A DNA stretch of 64,000 nt from Salipiger mucosus DSM 16094 (GTDB taxonomy: Bacteria > Pseudomonadota > Alphaproteobacteria > Rhodobacterales > Rhodobacteraceae), in contig NZ_KE557275.1 of assembly GCF_000442255.1 (NCBI RefSeq), positions 306,034 through 370,033 of the forward strand. Direction: 5' to 3'. The first letter of the stretch is position 1. Each line of letters begins with the position of its first letter. A program made the position numbers and the translations under genes. Positions 17,751 through 25,912 of the stretch are shown here, piece by piece. The notes beneath the pieces were generated by a model. It was not told the origin of the DNA and did no database searches. It saw only the letters and a list, made by a program, of their open reading frames with translations.

Positions 17751-18986
17751 ATGAGCCGTGGCATGGACCGTCTCATCATCGAACGCCTCGGACATCACGG
17801 CGACGGCATCGCACCGGGCCCCGTCTACGTGCCCGGCACCCTGCCGGGCGAAGAGGTCGAGGGCACCGTCGAGAACGGCGTCATGGCGCAGCCGCGCATC
17901 GTGACGCCCGCCGATACCCGCGTCCGCGCGCCCTGCCGTCATGCCAAAAGCTGCGGCGGCTGCCAGTTGCAGCACGCCGACGAGGGCTTCACCGCCCGCT
18001 GGAAGGAAGACGTCGTGCGCCAGGCGCTGGCGGCCCAGGGGCTCGAGGCCGAGGTGCGGCCCTGCGTGACCTCGCCGCCCCGCTCGCGGCGGCGGGCGTC
18101 GTTCTCGGCGCGGCGCACCAAGAAGGGCGCGCAGGCAGGGTTTCACATGAAACGTTCCGACGTGATCGTCGAGATCCCGGACTGCCTTCTGGTCGATCCG
18201 CGCCTCACGGCGGCGCTTCCGCTGGCCGAGGAGCTGGCCGTGATGGGCGCAAGCCGCAAGCACGAGCTTTCGGTGCTCTGCACGGTCAGCGAGGACGGGC
18301 TCGACGTGTCGGTGAGCGGCGGCAAGGCGCTGGAGCCCGCGATGCAGTCCGGGCTCGCCGAGCTGGCGCAGCGCCACGATGTCGCGCGCATCGCCTGGGG
18401 GGACGAGATCGCGCTGACGCGCCGCCCGCCCGGGCAGCGCATGGGGCGCGCCACCGTCGTGCCTCCGCCCGGCGCGTTTCTGCAGGCCACGCCGCAGGGC
18501 GAGGCCGCGCTGCTGGCCGAGGTGCTGAAAATCACCGAGGGCGCGACGCGCGTGGTCGACCTCTTTGCAGGCTGCGGCACCTTCGCCCTCCCGCTGGCCG
18601 AGCGTGCGCGCGTTCACGCGGTCGAGGGCGACCGGGCGATGGTCGCGGCGCTCGACCGGGGCTGGCGGCACGCGCAGGGGCTGCGGCAGGTCACCCACGA
18701 GGCGCGCGACCTGTTTCGCGAGCCGCTGATAGCCGACGAGCTGACGGGCTTCGACGCCGCCGTGATCGACCCGCCGCGCGCGGGGGCCCAGGCGCAGATC
18801 GCCGAGCTTGCTGCCGCCGGCATCCCGCGACTCGCCTGCGTTTCGTGCAACCCGGTGACCTTCGCCCGCGACGCCGCGCGCCTGGTGGCGGCGGGCTACG
18901 TGCTGGATTTCGTGCAGGTGGTGGACCAATTCCGCTGGTCGACCCACGTGGAACTCGTCGCAGGCTTCCGACTCACAGCTTCGTGA
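17751..18986 (+). CDS. RNA 5-methyluridine methyltransferase, RlmD/RumA-like
   Basis: A 411-residue SAM-dependent m5U methyltransferase acting on rRNA or tRNA. It has an N-terminal TRAM-like start, an iron-sulfur cluster cysteine set (CRHAKSCGGCQLQH plus a later Cys), the SAM loop DLFAGCGTFALPLAE, the IDPPRAGAQAQ motif, and the nucleophilic cysteine in CVSCNPVTFARD. Whether it targets 23S U1939 (RlmD), U747 or tRNA U54 cannot be decided from sequence. The ATG at 17751 or one at 17763 could be used. It follows the exporter pair by 46 bases. Confidence 0.85.
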   Translation: MSRGMDRLIIERLGHHGDGIAPGPVYVPGTLPGEEVEGTVENGVMAQPRIVTPADTRVRAPCRHAKSCGGCQLQHADEGFTARWKEDVVRQALAAQGLEAEVRPCVTSPPRSRRRASFSARRTKKGAQAGFHMKRSDVIVEIPDCLLVDPRLTAALPLAEELAVMGASRKHELSVLCTVSEDGLDVSVSGGKALEPAMQSGLAELAQRHDVARIAWGDEIALTRRPPGQRMGRATVVPPPGAFLQATPQGEAALLAEVLKITEGATRVVDLFAGCGTFALPLAERARVHAVEGDRAMVAALDRGWRHAQGLRQVTHEARDLFREPLIADELTGFDAAVIDPPRAGAQAQIAELAAAGIPRLACVSCNPVTFARDAARLVAAGYVLDFVQVVDQFRWSTHVELVAGFRLTAS

Positions 18987-19066
18987 GCTAATGTCCGGCG
19001 CTGAATCGTCCCTATCCCGAAGTCCCGCTCTGAGGTACATTCCGAAAAAAAACGGCGAGCAGACAG

Positions 19067-19573
19067 ATGCAAGTAAACAGGCGACTTGTCGTGGCGGTGG
19101 GGCTCTTGGCACTCGCAGGCTGCAGCAGCAGGCGTGACGACAAATTCAAGACATATCGCGGGCCAGATGTGACCCACGTCCTCGTGTATAAATCCCGGCG
19201 TCGGATGTATCTCCTGCATCACGACGAGGTTCTGCGCGACTATGACATCGGGCTTGGCTTCGCCCCGCGGGGGCACAAACGGTTCAGCGGCGACGGACGA
19301 ACGCCCGAGGGAACCTACATCATCGACCGGCGCAACCCGAACTCGAAGTATCACCTGAGCATCGGCGTGTCGTATCCCAACAAGTACGACGATGCCTTCG
19401 CCTCGACCCAGGGCAAGAGCCCGGGCGGTGACATCTTCATCCACGGGCGGCCGCCGGAATACCGCGACGGTCGGCGGGACTGGACGGCTGGATGCATTGC
19501 CGTCACCGATGACGAGATCGAGCAGATCTACGCGATGGTGCGCGACGGCACCCCGATCACCATCCGGCCCTAG
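19067..19573 (+). CDS. L,D-transpeptidase lipoprotein (YkuD domain)
   Basis: A 168-residue lipoprotein with lipobox LAGC (Cys19) and a YkuD/YafK-type catalytic domain: a conserved HGRPPEYRDGRRDWTAGC block with active-site His and Cys. It cross-links peptidoglycan stems or attaches a lipoprotein to the cell wall in the periplasm. The nearby second L,D-transpeptidase and the CAP-domain lipoprotein suggest a small wall-remodelling cluster. The ATG at 19067 is supported by the signal peptide. It is convergent with the CAP gene, 30 bases apart. Confidence 0.88.
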   Translation: MQVNRRLVVAVGLLALAGCSSRRDDKFKTYRGPDVTHVLVYKSRRRMYLLHHDEVLRDYDIGLGFAPRGHKRFSGDGRTPEGTYIIDRRNPNSKYHLSIGVSYPNKYDDAFASTQGKSPGGDIFIHGRPPEYRDGRRDWTAGCIAVTDDEIEQIYAMVRDGTPITIRP

Positions 19574-19603
19574 GCGCGGCTGGCGGCGGGGCGCCGGACG
19601 GGC

Positions 19604-20161
19604 TCAGGCCCCCGTCGCGTCGTCGCCGCCCAGCGTCGCGCCCTCGGGCGTGCCGGTCACCATGGTCCACCAGATCTTGCCGTTGGGCTCCTGGTACCAG
19701 GCGAAACCCAGTTCGCGCGCGTTGGGGTCGAGGATGACGGGCCGGGTCACCGGGTCCTCCATCCAGGCGCTCAGCGTGGCCAGCTCGGTCTCGTAGCTTT
19801 CCGAGACATTCTCGCCGACAAAGCGGCCGCGGTAGCCGACCCGCTCGAGCCGGTCGATGGCCGAGGAGCCGTCCGAGCCGAAGTGCCACGGGCGGTTCTG
19901 CACCGACATGTCGCGCGAATGGGTCTCGGCGGCGGCGTTGAGCCGCGAGTTCAGCTTGAGCGGCGGCGCCCCGGCCGCCTCGCGCAGGGCATTGACCGAA
20001 TCGAGCACGCGGTACTCGATGCGCGCGGCGTCGGCGGGCGTAATTCGATAAACCCTCGGCAGCGGCTTGCCGTCGGCGCCCATGCGCGGAGGTGCGGGGA
20101 CCGGGCTGCAGGCCGCGGCGGCGAGTCCGCCCGCGAGCATCAGGAAACTGCGTCTTTGCAT
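19604..20161 (-). CDS. CAP-domain (SCP-like) lipoprotein
   Basis: A 185-residue protein with a CAP/SCP domain: NALREAAGAPPLKLNSRLN, then AAETHSRDMSVQNRPWHFG, and VGENVSESYE, with the His and Glu expected in the fold. Such extracellular domains bind lipids or proteins in bacteria; their roles are mostly unknown. The signal carries RRSFLMLAGG and a lipobox AAAC (Cys18), so it should be a membrane-anchored lipoprotein. The ATG at 20161 is preferred; one at 20194 (MKKYARTEG) is in frame. It is divergent from the second L,D-transpeptidase. Confidence 0.82.
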   Translation of the reverse strand: MQRRSFLMLAGGLAAAACSPVPAPPRMGADGKPLPRVYRITPADAARIEYRVLDSVNALREAAGAPPLKLNSRLNAAAETHSRDMSVQNRPWHFGSDGSSAIDRLERVGYRGRFVGENVSESYETELATLSAWMEDPVTRPVILDPNARELGFAWYQEPNGKIWWTMVTGTPEGATLGGDDATGA

Positions 20162-20263
20162 CGGGGTGCCTTCGGTTCTTGCGTATTTCTTCATGCTTAT
20201 CGCGCCCGGGCAGGGCGGGCAAACGCACATGCCCGTGAGGGAGCGACATGACAGCCGATTGAT

Positions 20264-20292
20264 TTGCGACTGAGGTTTTCGGATCATATACT
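20264..20292 (+). promoter_or_regulatory. Sigma-70 type promoter for the L,D-transpeptidase
   Basis: TTGCGA, a 17-base spacer and TATACT give a good housekeeping promoter, with transcription expected near 20300 and the start codon at 20364. A GGGAAC...GTTCCC inverted repeat follows in the leader (20301-20341). Confidence 0.6.
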
Positions 20293-20363
20293 CGCGTATC
20301 GGGAACTTTCCTGCTCTTTCGTGCGATTCCCATACGTTCCCGCCATACAAGGATCAGAAGGTC

Positions 20364-20954
20364 ATGGCACACAAGCGATTTGACAGGCGAGCATTCCTGG
20401 CAAGCGGAACCGCTTTGCTCGCTACCCCGGCATTGGCGCAGGGCGTCACGGGCCCAGGCACCGTCGAGATGGAACGCGACCTGTCCAAGAGCGTGCGCCG
20501 CAACATCTCGGCCTTCCGGGCGCGGGACTGGCAGCCCTACTTCAACAACCTGAACAACGGCGCGATCCTCGTCGACATCGACTCGCGGGCACTGAACTAC
20601 TGGCAGGAAGATGGCAGCTACCACCTCTATCCCTGTTCGGTGCCGCTGACCGAAGACCTGACCCGTCGTGGCCGCACCCGCGTCGTGCTCAAGGACCCCG
20701 AGCCCGACTGGCGGCCGACACCGTCGATGAAGCAGCGCAATCCCGAGTGGCCGGACTATGTCCCGCCGGGCCCCGACAACCCGCTGGGCACCCGGGCCAT
20801 GCACCTGAGCTGGACCTATTACCGCATCCACGGCACACACGACACGCGGAAGATCGGCCGCCGTTCGTCGAATGGCTGCATCGGCCTCTACAACCAGCAT
20901 ATCGAAGAGCTGTACGGCATGGCCCAGGTCGGAACGCAGGTGTTGCTTATTTGA
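20364..20954 (+). CDS. Exported L,D-transpeptidase (YkuD/ErfK type)
   Basis: A 196-residue L,D-transpeptidase with a twin-arginine type leader (FDRRAFLASGTALLATPALA). The catalytic block YRIHGTHDTRKIGRRSSNGC has the His and Cys of the ErfK/YbiS/YcfS family, and the sequence around it (YPCSVPLTEDLTRRGRTRV) matches that family. It acts on peptidoglycan in the periplasm, forming 3-3 cross-links or attaching proteins to the wall. The start is supported by the leader and by an AGAAGG site. A sigma-70 promoter lies upstream. Confidence 0.88.
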   Translation: MAHKRFDRRAFLASGTALLATPALAQGVTGPGTVEMERDLSKSVRRNISAFRARDWQPYFNNLNNGAILVDIDSRALNYWQEDGSYHLYPCSVPLTEDLTRRGRTRVVLKDPEPDWRPTPSMKQRNPEWPDYVPPGPDNPLGTRAMHLSWTYYRIHGTHDTRKIGRRSSNGCIGLYNQHIEELYGMAQVGTQVLLI

Positions 20955-21052
20955 CGACATGGTCAAGCCGCGGAAAATGCGAAGACAAAGTGGATTTGCA
21001 ATCTCGGCGGTTTGGTGCTTACTCGAATTCACGAGGTAAGTCTTGGGTGCTT

Positions 21053-21079
21053 GCCGTGCGTCCCGGGGTGGGACGCGGC
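21053..21079 (+). other. 5' UTR hairpin before the small protein gene
   Basis: GCGTCCC and GGGACGC pair around a GGGGT loop, extended by GCC/GGC with a two-base bulge, 13 bases upstream of the GGAGG ribosome site. It could stabilise the transcript or affect translation. Confidence 0.45.
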
Positions 21080-21101
21080 AGGCGATTATCTGGAGGATAA
21101 C

Positions 21102-21296
21102 ATGAAAAAACTCGCTCTCGCCGTCGCGTTCGCCGGTGCGGCCAGCTCCGCCATGGCCGGCTCCTATGCAAAAGACGAAGTGGTCATGGAGCCCGTCGTC
21201 GTCGTGGAAGAGACCCAACAGTCCTCTTCCTCGGCCGGCCTGGTCATCCCGCTGCTGCTGATCGCAGTCGTGGCTGCTGCGGCCGCTTCGGACTGA
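21102..21296 (+). CDS. Small 64-residue exported or membrane protein
   Basis: A tiny protein with a clean signal peptide (MKKLALAVAFAGAASSAMAG), a short acidic stretch (KDEVVMEPVVVVEETQQ), a serine run and one C-terminal membrane helix (GLVIPLLLIAVVAAAAA). I do not recognise a named family, though similar small proteins appear in this order. The GGAGGA site 6 bases upstream, the 5' hairpin and the strong terminator point to a well-expressed stand-alone transcript. Confidence 0.75.
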   Translation: MKKLALAVAFAGAASSAMAGSYAKDEVVMEPVVVVEETQQSSSSAGLVIPLLLIAVVAAAAASD

Positions 21297-21319
21297 TCGC
21301 TTCGATCATTCCAAAATGG

Positions 21320-21352
21320 AAAAAGGCGGTGCCGGGACGCACCGCCTTTTTT
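21320..21352. terminator. Bidirectional Rho-independent terminator
   Basis: AAAAAGGCGGTGC and GCACCGCCTTTTT form a 13-bp stem with a 6-base loop and T-tracts on both strands. It serves the small protein gene on the plus strand and hemH on the minus strand. Confidence 0.92.
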
Positions 21353-21400
21353 CTTGTCCGCACACCACCGGGGCCACCGTGCGGATGATCGGGGTGCGCC

Positions 21401-22465
21401 TCAGCGCACCCAGCCGCCGAGGTTCTCGTCGATGACCGTGGTCAGGGCCTCGATATGCTCTGGATCATCGTTGAGACAGGGGATGTAGGTGAACTGCTCC
21501 CCGCCCGCTTCCTCGAAGCTCTCCTTGATCTCCTCGTTGATCTCCTCGAGCGTTTCGATGCAGTCGGCAGAGAAGGCCGGTGCGATCACCGCGATCTTCT
21601 TCTTCCCTTCCTCGCGGGCGATGCGGGCGACTTCCTCGACGGTATAGGGCTTGAGCCATTCCTCGGGGCCGAAGACCGACTGGAAGGTCGTGCGGATCTC
21701 GCTCTCGTCCCAGCCCAGGCGCTCGCGCAGCAGGCGCGTCGTCTTCTGGCACTGGCAGTGGTAGGGATCGCCCTGCATCAGGTAGCGCTTGGGCATGCCG
21801 TGATAGGACACGATCAGCATGTCCGGCCGGTCCTCGACCGCCTCGTAGCCGCGTTCGACCGAGCGGGCCAGCGCCTCGATGTACTTGGGATGCTCGAAAT
21901 AGGGGTCCACGACTCGCGCGGTGGGCTGCCAGGCTTCTTTCATCAGCGCACGGAAGAACTGGTCGTTCGCGGTCGCCGAGGTGGCGCCGGCGTAGTGCGG
22001 GTAAAGCGGGAAGAACAGGATCTTGCGGCAGCCCGCCTCGGCCATCGCGCGGACCTTGGACTCGGTCGAGGGATTGCCGTAGCGCATGCAGAAATCCACC
22101 ATCACCTCGTCACCGTAACGCGCGTGCAGTGCCTCGCCGATGGCGGCGGACTGACGCTTGGTGATGGTCATCAGCGGGCTCTCGTCGAGATCCTCGTTCC
22201 AGATCGACTTGTAGGCCTCGCCCGAGGCGAAGGGCCGCTTGGTCAGGATGATGGTCTGAAGGATCGGCTGCCACTTCCACTTCGGGTAGTCGATCACGCG
22301 CTTGTCCGAGAGGAACTCGTTCAGGTAGCGCCGCATCGGCCAGTACGAGTAGTGATCCGGCGTCCCGAGGTTCGCCAGCAGAACGCCCACCTTCGGCGAA
22401 GCGACCTTGGGGTGATCGGCCGGGGCCGCTGCGGGCCGCTGCGGGCTGTTCGTGGCGTCGAGCAT
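21401..22465 (-). CDS. hemH: Ferrochelatase
   Basis: Inserts ferrous iron into protoporphyrin IX, the last step of heme synthesis, at the inner membrane surface. The 354 residues are full length. VGVLLANLGTPD near the start, VSYHGMPKRY with the catalytic histidine near residue 220 and APAFSADCIETLEEI near residue 295 are conserved. hemD lies 40 kb away in this window; no heme gene adjoins it. It shares a bidirectional terminator with the small protein gene and may be expressed after the methyltransferase-like gene, 60 bases upstream on the same strand. Confidence 0.96.
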   Translation of the reverse strand: MLDATNSPQRPAAAPADHPKVASPKVGVLLANLGTPDHYSYWPMRRYLNEFLSDKRVIDYPKWKWQPILQTIILTKRPFASGEAYKSIWNEDLDESPLMTITKRQSAAIGEALHARYGDEVMVDFCMRYGNPSTESKVRAMAEAGCRKILFFPLYPHYAGATSATANDQFFRALMKEAWQPTARVVDPYFEHPKYIEALARSVERGYEAVEDRPDMLIVSYHGMPKRYLMQGDPYHCQCQKTTRLLRERLGWDESEIRTTFQSVFGPEEWLKPYTVEEVARIAREEGKKKIAVIAPAFSADCIETLEEINEEIKESFEEAGGEQFTYIPCLNDDPEHIEALTTVIDENLGGWVR

Positions 22466-22525
22466 CTGTACCGTCCTGATGTTGTCCCGTGTTGCGGGAG
22501 TTACGTATCGGCTGGGCCGAATAGA

Positions 22526-23344
22526 TCAATCCTCGACCGGCGTTTCCGTGGTGTTCAATGCGTCCGAGAGACGTTGCGCCGCAGAGCCGGGGCGCAGCGG
22601 CTGAGGCTGATCGGCCGAGGGCGCCCAGCCGGTCAGTGTGACCAGCTCGAAGGTCGCGGGCACGCGGCCCTCCGCGCCGAAGCTCTCGGCATAGATCTCG
22701 GCCGCACGCAGCAGCACGCTCCGCCGCGTGGGATGGCGCAGGCGGCCGGTCAGCGCGTTGGTCTCGCCCATGCCGCGCAGATCGCGCATCAGGTGCAGCG
22801 CCGAGCCGTAGCTGACAGCCAGCGGGAACGAGTCCGCCACCGGCAGGGCGAGGCCCGCCCGTTGCAGCAGCCCGCCAAGGTCGCGAATCTCGCCCATGGG
22901 CGCGACCCGGGGCGAGAGGCCGCCGGTGACCTCGATCTCGGCCTGTCCCAGTGCGGCGCGTAGCTCGGTGAGGGTTTCGCCGCCGAAAGCCAGCACGAGG
23001 CACAGCCCGTCGGGTTTCAGCGCGCGGCGGCACTGAATGAGCTGGCCCACCGGGTCGTTGGCCCAGTGCAGCGCCAGGGCATGAATGACCAGATCGTGCG
23101 CGCCTTCGTCCAGCGCCAGCGTCTCGTCGTCGGGGATCAGCCGGGCGCCGGGCAGGGCGCCCTCCCAGACCTGCGGGAAAGGCGTCACGACGGCGGGCGT
23201 CGTAAACTCTCTCTTAACCATTGCGAGGCGATCCTGCGCCTCGTCGCGGGCGGCCTCGTGCAGGAACAGCGCGGGGTCGCGGGCGGCGCGGGCGCGGTGC
23301 AGGGACAGGGCGGTGCGGTCGACAAGGGGCGATGGGCTGGACAT
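22526..23344 (-). CDS. Methyltransferase-like protein, NDUFAF5/BioC relative, motif I lost
   Basis: A 272-residue relative of the BioC/NDUFAF5 methyltransferase group. The LALHWANDPVGQLIQCRRALKP block and the FGGETLTELR motif are typical. However, the glycine-rich SAM loop expected before residue 60 is absent; in its place is VKREFTTPAVVTPFPQV, so SAM binding by the usual route is doubtful. It may act as a structural or non-methyltransferase assembly factor, as proposed for some relatives; this is inference. It is divergent from comF by 14 bases. Confidence 0.7.
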   Translation of the reverse strand: MSSPSPLVDRTALSLHRARAARDPALFLHEAARDEAQDRLAMVKREFTTPAVVTPFPQVWEGALPGARLIPDDETLALDEGAHDLVIHALALHWANDPVGQLIQCRRALKPDGLCLVLAFGGETLTELRAALGQAEIEVTGGLSPRVAPMGEIRDLGGLLQRAGLALPVADSFPLAVSYGSALHLMRDLRGMGETNALTGRLRHPTRRSVLLRAAEIYAESFGAEGRVPATFELVTLTGWAPSADQPQPLRPGSAAQRLSDALNTTETPVED

Positions 23345-23358
23345 GACGGGGAAATAGG

Positions 23359-24087
23359 GTGCTGGAGCGGGCGTTGCAAACGGCGGTTCACGCGATCTAC
23401 CCGCCGCGCTGCCTTGTCTGCGGCGGGCTGGTCGAAAGCGACTTCGGTCTCTGCGGCCCCTGCTGGCGCGACACGCCCTTCACGGCGGGGCTGGCATGCG
23501 ATCTATGCGGGGCGCCGCTGCCCGGCCAATCGGACCGGGCCGAGCACTGCGACGACTGTCTCGCGACGCCAAGACCCTGGGCGCAGGGGCGGGCGCCGCT
23601 GGTCTATGCCGGCAACGGCCGGCGGCTGGTGCTGATGCTCAAGCACGGCGACCGGCACGACATCGCCGCGACGGCGGCGGGGTGGATGGCGCGGGTGACG
23701 CGGCCGATCCTGCGGGAGGGGATGCTCGCGGTTCCGGTTCCGTTGCACCCGCGCCGCCACCTGAAGAGGCGCTACAACCAGGCGGCGCTGCTCGCGCGGG
23801 GCATGGCTCGCGCGCTGGGGATCGACTGGTGCCCCGACGCGCTGCGGCGCGGGCGGCACACGCCCTCGCTCGACGGGCGCGGGCGCGAGGAGCGGTTCGC
23901 CACGCTGGATGCCGCGATCACGGCCGTGCCGCGCCGCGCGGGGCGGCTGGCGGGGCGGCGGGTGCTCCTGGTGGATGACGTGATGACCAGCGGTGCGACA
24001 CTTTCGGCGGCAGCGGCGGCCTGTCATGCCGCCGGAGCCACGGAGATTTGCGTCAGCGTTCTGGCACGCGTGACCAAGGATCACTAG
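23359..24087 (+). CDS. comF: ComF-family phosphoribosyltransferase-like protein
   Basis: A 242-residue ComF protein: N-terminal zinc-binding cysteines (CLVCGGLVE, CGPCW, CDLCGAPL, CDDC) and a PRTase domain with VLLVDDVMTSGATLSAA. ComF helps DNA uptake or recombination in competent bacteria; in many alphaproteobacteria its exact role is unknown. The GTG start lies 14 bases from the divergent methyltransferase-like start, so the two share a promoter region. Grx follows 47 bases on and may be cotranscribed. Confidence 0.9.
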   Translation: MLERALQTAVHAIYPPRCLVCGGLVESDFGLCGPCWRDTPFTAGLACDLCGAPLPGQSDRAEHCDDCLATPRPWAQGRAPLVYAGNGRRLVLMLKHGDRHDIAATAAGWMARVTRPILREGMLAVPVPLHPRRHLKRRYNQAALLARGMARALGIDWCPDALRRGRHTPSLDGRGREERFATLDAAITAVPRRAGRLAGRRVLLVDDVMTSGATLSAAAAACHAAGATEICVSVLARVTKDH

Positions 24088-24134
24088 GTTATCCCGTGAC
24101 ACCCGGGCGTTTCGCCCGTGAAAGGGATACCGAC

Positions 24135-24392
24135 ATGCAATCGATCGAGATCTATACCTCGCCGTTCTGCGGCTTCTGCCACGCCGCGAAGCGGCTTCTG
24201 ACCTCCAAGGGTGCCGATTTCACCGAGATCGACGTCGCCGCCGACCCCGAGCGCAAGCCCGAGATGATCCAGCGCGCCAGCGGCGGCCGGACCGTGCCTC
24301 AGATCTTCGTGGGCGACACCCACGTCGGCGGCTGCGACGAGCTTTACGCGCTCGACCGTGCGGGCAAGCTCGACACGTTGCTCGCCGGCTGA
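24135..24392 (+). CDS. grxC: Glutaredoxin 3
   Basis: An 85-residue glutaredoxin that reduces protein disulfides and glutathione mixed disulfides. The active site is CGFC (Cys12, Cys15); the cis-proline and glutathione-binding TVPQIFVGDTHVGGCDEL block follow. A CGFC site instead of the usual CPYC is common in alphaproteobacterial GrxC. The ATG at 24135 gives the family length. Its stop overlaps the following hydrolase start by one base. Confidence 0.93.
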   Translation: MQSIEIYTSPFCGFCHAAKRLLTSKGADFTEIDVAADPERKPEMIQRASGGRTVPQIFVGDTHVGGCDELYALDRAGKLDTLLAG

Positions 24393-25225
24393 TGCGGGCG
24401 GCGCTTCTCCAGATCACCGCCTCGGACGATCCGGCGGGAAACCTGCGCATGCTGCTGCCGATGCTGCAGGAGGCGGCCGAGGGGGGCGCCGAGCTGGTGC
24501 TGACCCCCGAGGTCACAAACTGCGTCTCGGCCAGTCGCACGCACCAGCAGGGTGTTCTGCGCCAGGAGGGCGAGGACACCACGCTTGCCGGGCTGCGCGA
24601 CGCGGCCTCGGCGCTGGGCATCTGGCTGCTGATCGGCTCGCTCGCGGTGAAGTCCGAGCCGCCGGAAGAGCGCTTCGCCAACCGGTCGTTCCTGATCGAC
24701 CCCTCGGGCAACATTGCCGCGCGCTACGACAAGATGCACATGTTCGACGTGCAGGTGACCGAGACCGAAACCTACCGCGAATCCGCTGGCTTCGCGCCGG
24801 GCGACCGCGCGGTGACAGCGCCGACGCCCTTCGGCATGCTGGGTCTCTCGGTCTGCTACGACGTGCGGTTTCCCTATCTCTACCGCGCGCTGGCGCAGGC
24901 GGGGGCGCAGATCCTGACGGTGCCGGCGGCCTTTTCGCCGGCCACGGGCCCCGGCCACTGGGAGCCGCTGCTGCGCGCGCGGGCGATCGAGACGGGGTCC
25001 TACGTGCTGGCGCCCGCGCAGACCGGCGAGCATCCGGCGCAGCGCGGGCGGGCCCGACGCACCTACGGGCATTCCATGGCGGTCTCGCCCTGGGGCGAGG
25101 TCCTGGTCGACGCGGGCACCGAGCCGGGCGTGGTGTTTGTTGACCTCGACCCCGCGCAAGTCCAGAAAGCGCGCAGCCAAGTCCCGTCTTTGGAACATGA
25201 CCGTGTCTTCTCCGGCCCCGCATGA
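24392..25225 (+). CDS. Nitrilase-superfamily amidohydrolase (Nit type)
   Basis: A 277-residue carbon-nitrogen hydrolase with the catalytic triad Glu40 (LTPEVTN), Lys (RYDKMHMFD) and Cys155 (SVCYDVRFP). It resembles Nit1/Nit2-type enzymes, which repair deaminated glutathione or act as omega-amidases; the pairing with glutaredoxin fits the former. The start overlaps the grxC stop and the end overlaps marR, so the three form one coupled unit. The exact substrate is inferred from the neighbourhood, not shown. Confidence 0.88.
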   Translation: MRAALLQITASDDPAGNLRMLLPMLQEAAEGGAELVLTPEVTNCVSASRTHQQGVLRQEGEDTTLAGLRDAASALGIWLLIGSLAVKSEPPEERFANRSFLIDPSGNIAARYDKMHMFDVQVTETETYRESAGFAPGDRAVTAPTPFGMLGLSVCYDVRFPYLYRALAQAGAQILTVPAAFSPATGPGHWEPLLRARAIETGSYVLAPAQTGEHPAQRGRARRTYGHSMAVSPWGEVLVDAGTEPGVVFVDLDPAQVQKARSQVPSLEHDRVFSGPA

Positions 25226-25659
25226 GTGACAGCACCGCGCTTGCCATCTCGCTCTTCAGCGAGCTTCTGACAGCCGACCAGCTGTTGCGGAACCGGCTCA
25301 CGCGGGTTCTGCCGAACAAGATGGAGATTTCGCACTTCTCGGTGCTGAACCATCTTGCGCGGGTTCAGGGCGAGCGCAGTCCGGCGCAGCTGGCGCGCAG
25401 TTTCCACGTCACGCGCGGGGCGATGACGAACACGCTGACCAAGCTAGAGATCGCCGGCTACGTGCACATCCGCCCCGACTGGGACGACGCGCGCCGCAAG
25501 ATGGTGGCGATCAGCCCGGCAGGCCAGCGCGCCCGCGAGGCGGCGCTCTCGGCGATGACGCCGCTGATCCTCGAAATGGTGCGCGAGCTGGGCGACACCA
25601 AGGTCCGCGCCGCGCTGCCGGTGCTGCGCGAGCTGCGTGTGAAGCTCGAGGCGGACTGA
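25222..25659 (+). CDS. MarR-family transcriptional regulator
   Basis: A 145-residue winged-helix regulator of the MarR type. The helix-turn-helix is in RSPAQLARSFHVTRGAMTNTLTKLE and the wing in RPDWDDARRKMVAIS. The signal it senses is unknown. Its ATG overlaps the upstream amidohydrolase gene, so it is likely cotranscribed with grxC and the hydrolase. A terminator-like stem and a long nested inverted repeat follow. Confidence 0.9.
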   Translation: MSDSTALAISLFSELLTADQLLRNRLTRVLPNKMEISHFSVLNHLARVQGERSPAQLARSFHVTRGAMTNTLTKLEIAGYVHIRPDWDDARRKMVAISPAGQRAREAALSAMTPLILEMVRELGDTKVRAALPVLRELRVKLEAD

Positions 25660-25664
25660 GGCCG

Positions 25665-25901
25665 TTCCCGGCCCGGATTCAAGGCGCGCAGCGCCGCCGG
25701 GCCAGCGCCCGACCGCCCCCCGGGCGGGCGCTTTTCGAGGACAGGCCTGCCGTGTCGCGCGAAGGCATATGGCCGATGGATAAACTGCGTTGTCTCGACC
25801 GGCAGGAGCGCCCACCCGCGGTCGGGCGCCGGCCCTTCCGAGAGGTTTGGTGCGCGGGATCGGCCTGAAGTGCGCTGCGCGCCTTGTGTCCGGGCCGGGG
25901 G
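25665..25901. repeat. Long nested inverted repeat between marR and ubiG
   Basis: Four arm pairs are collinear and nested: 25665-25694 with 25872-25901 (about 27 of 30), 25699-25714 with 25820-25835 (15 of 16), 25726-25732 with 25807-25813, and 25746-25752 with 25800-25806. The centre (25753-25799) is unpaired. The whole element fills the gap between two convergent genes. It also contains a simple stem with a T-tract (25705-25735) that may end the marR transcript. It resembles a paired palindromic (REPIN- or MITE-like) unit. Confidence 0.8.
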
Positions 25902-25912
25902 AAAGCCCGCCC

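Noticed and set aside
20302-20328. GGAAC-N17-CGATT in the L,D-transpeptidase leader, like an EcfG-type stress promoter
   Set aside because: The -10 block is off consensus, this bacterial group often lacks EcfG, and a better sigma-70 promoter lies just upstream.
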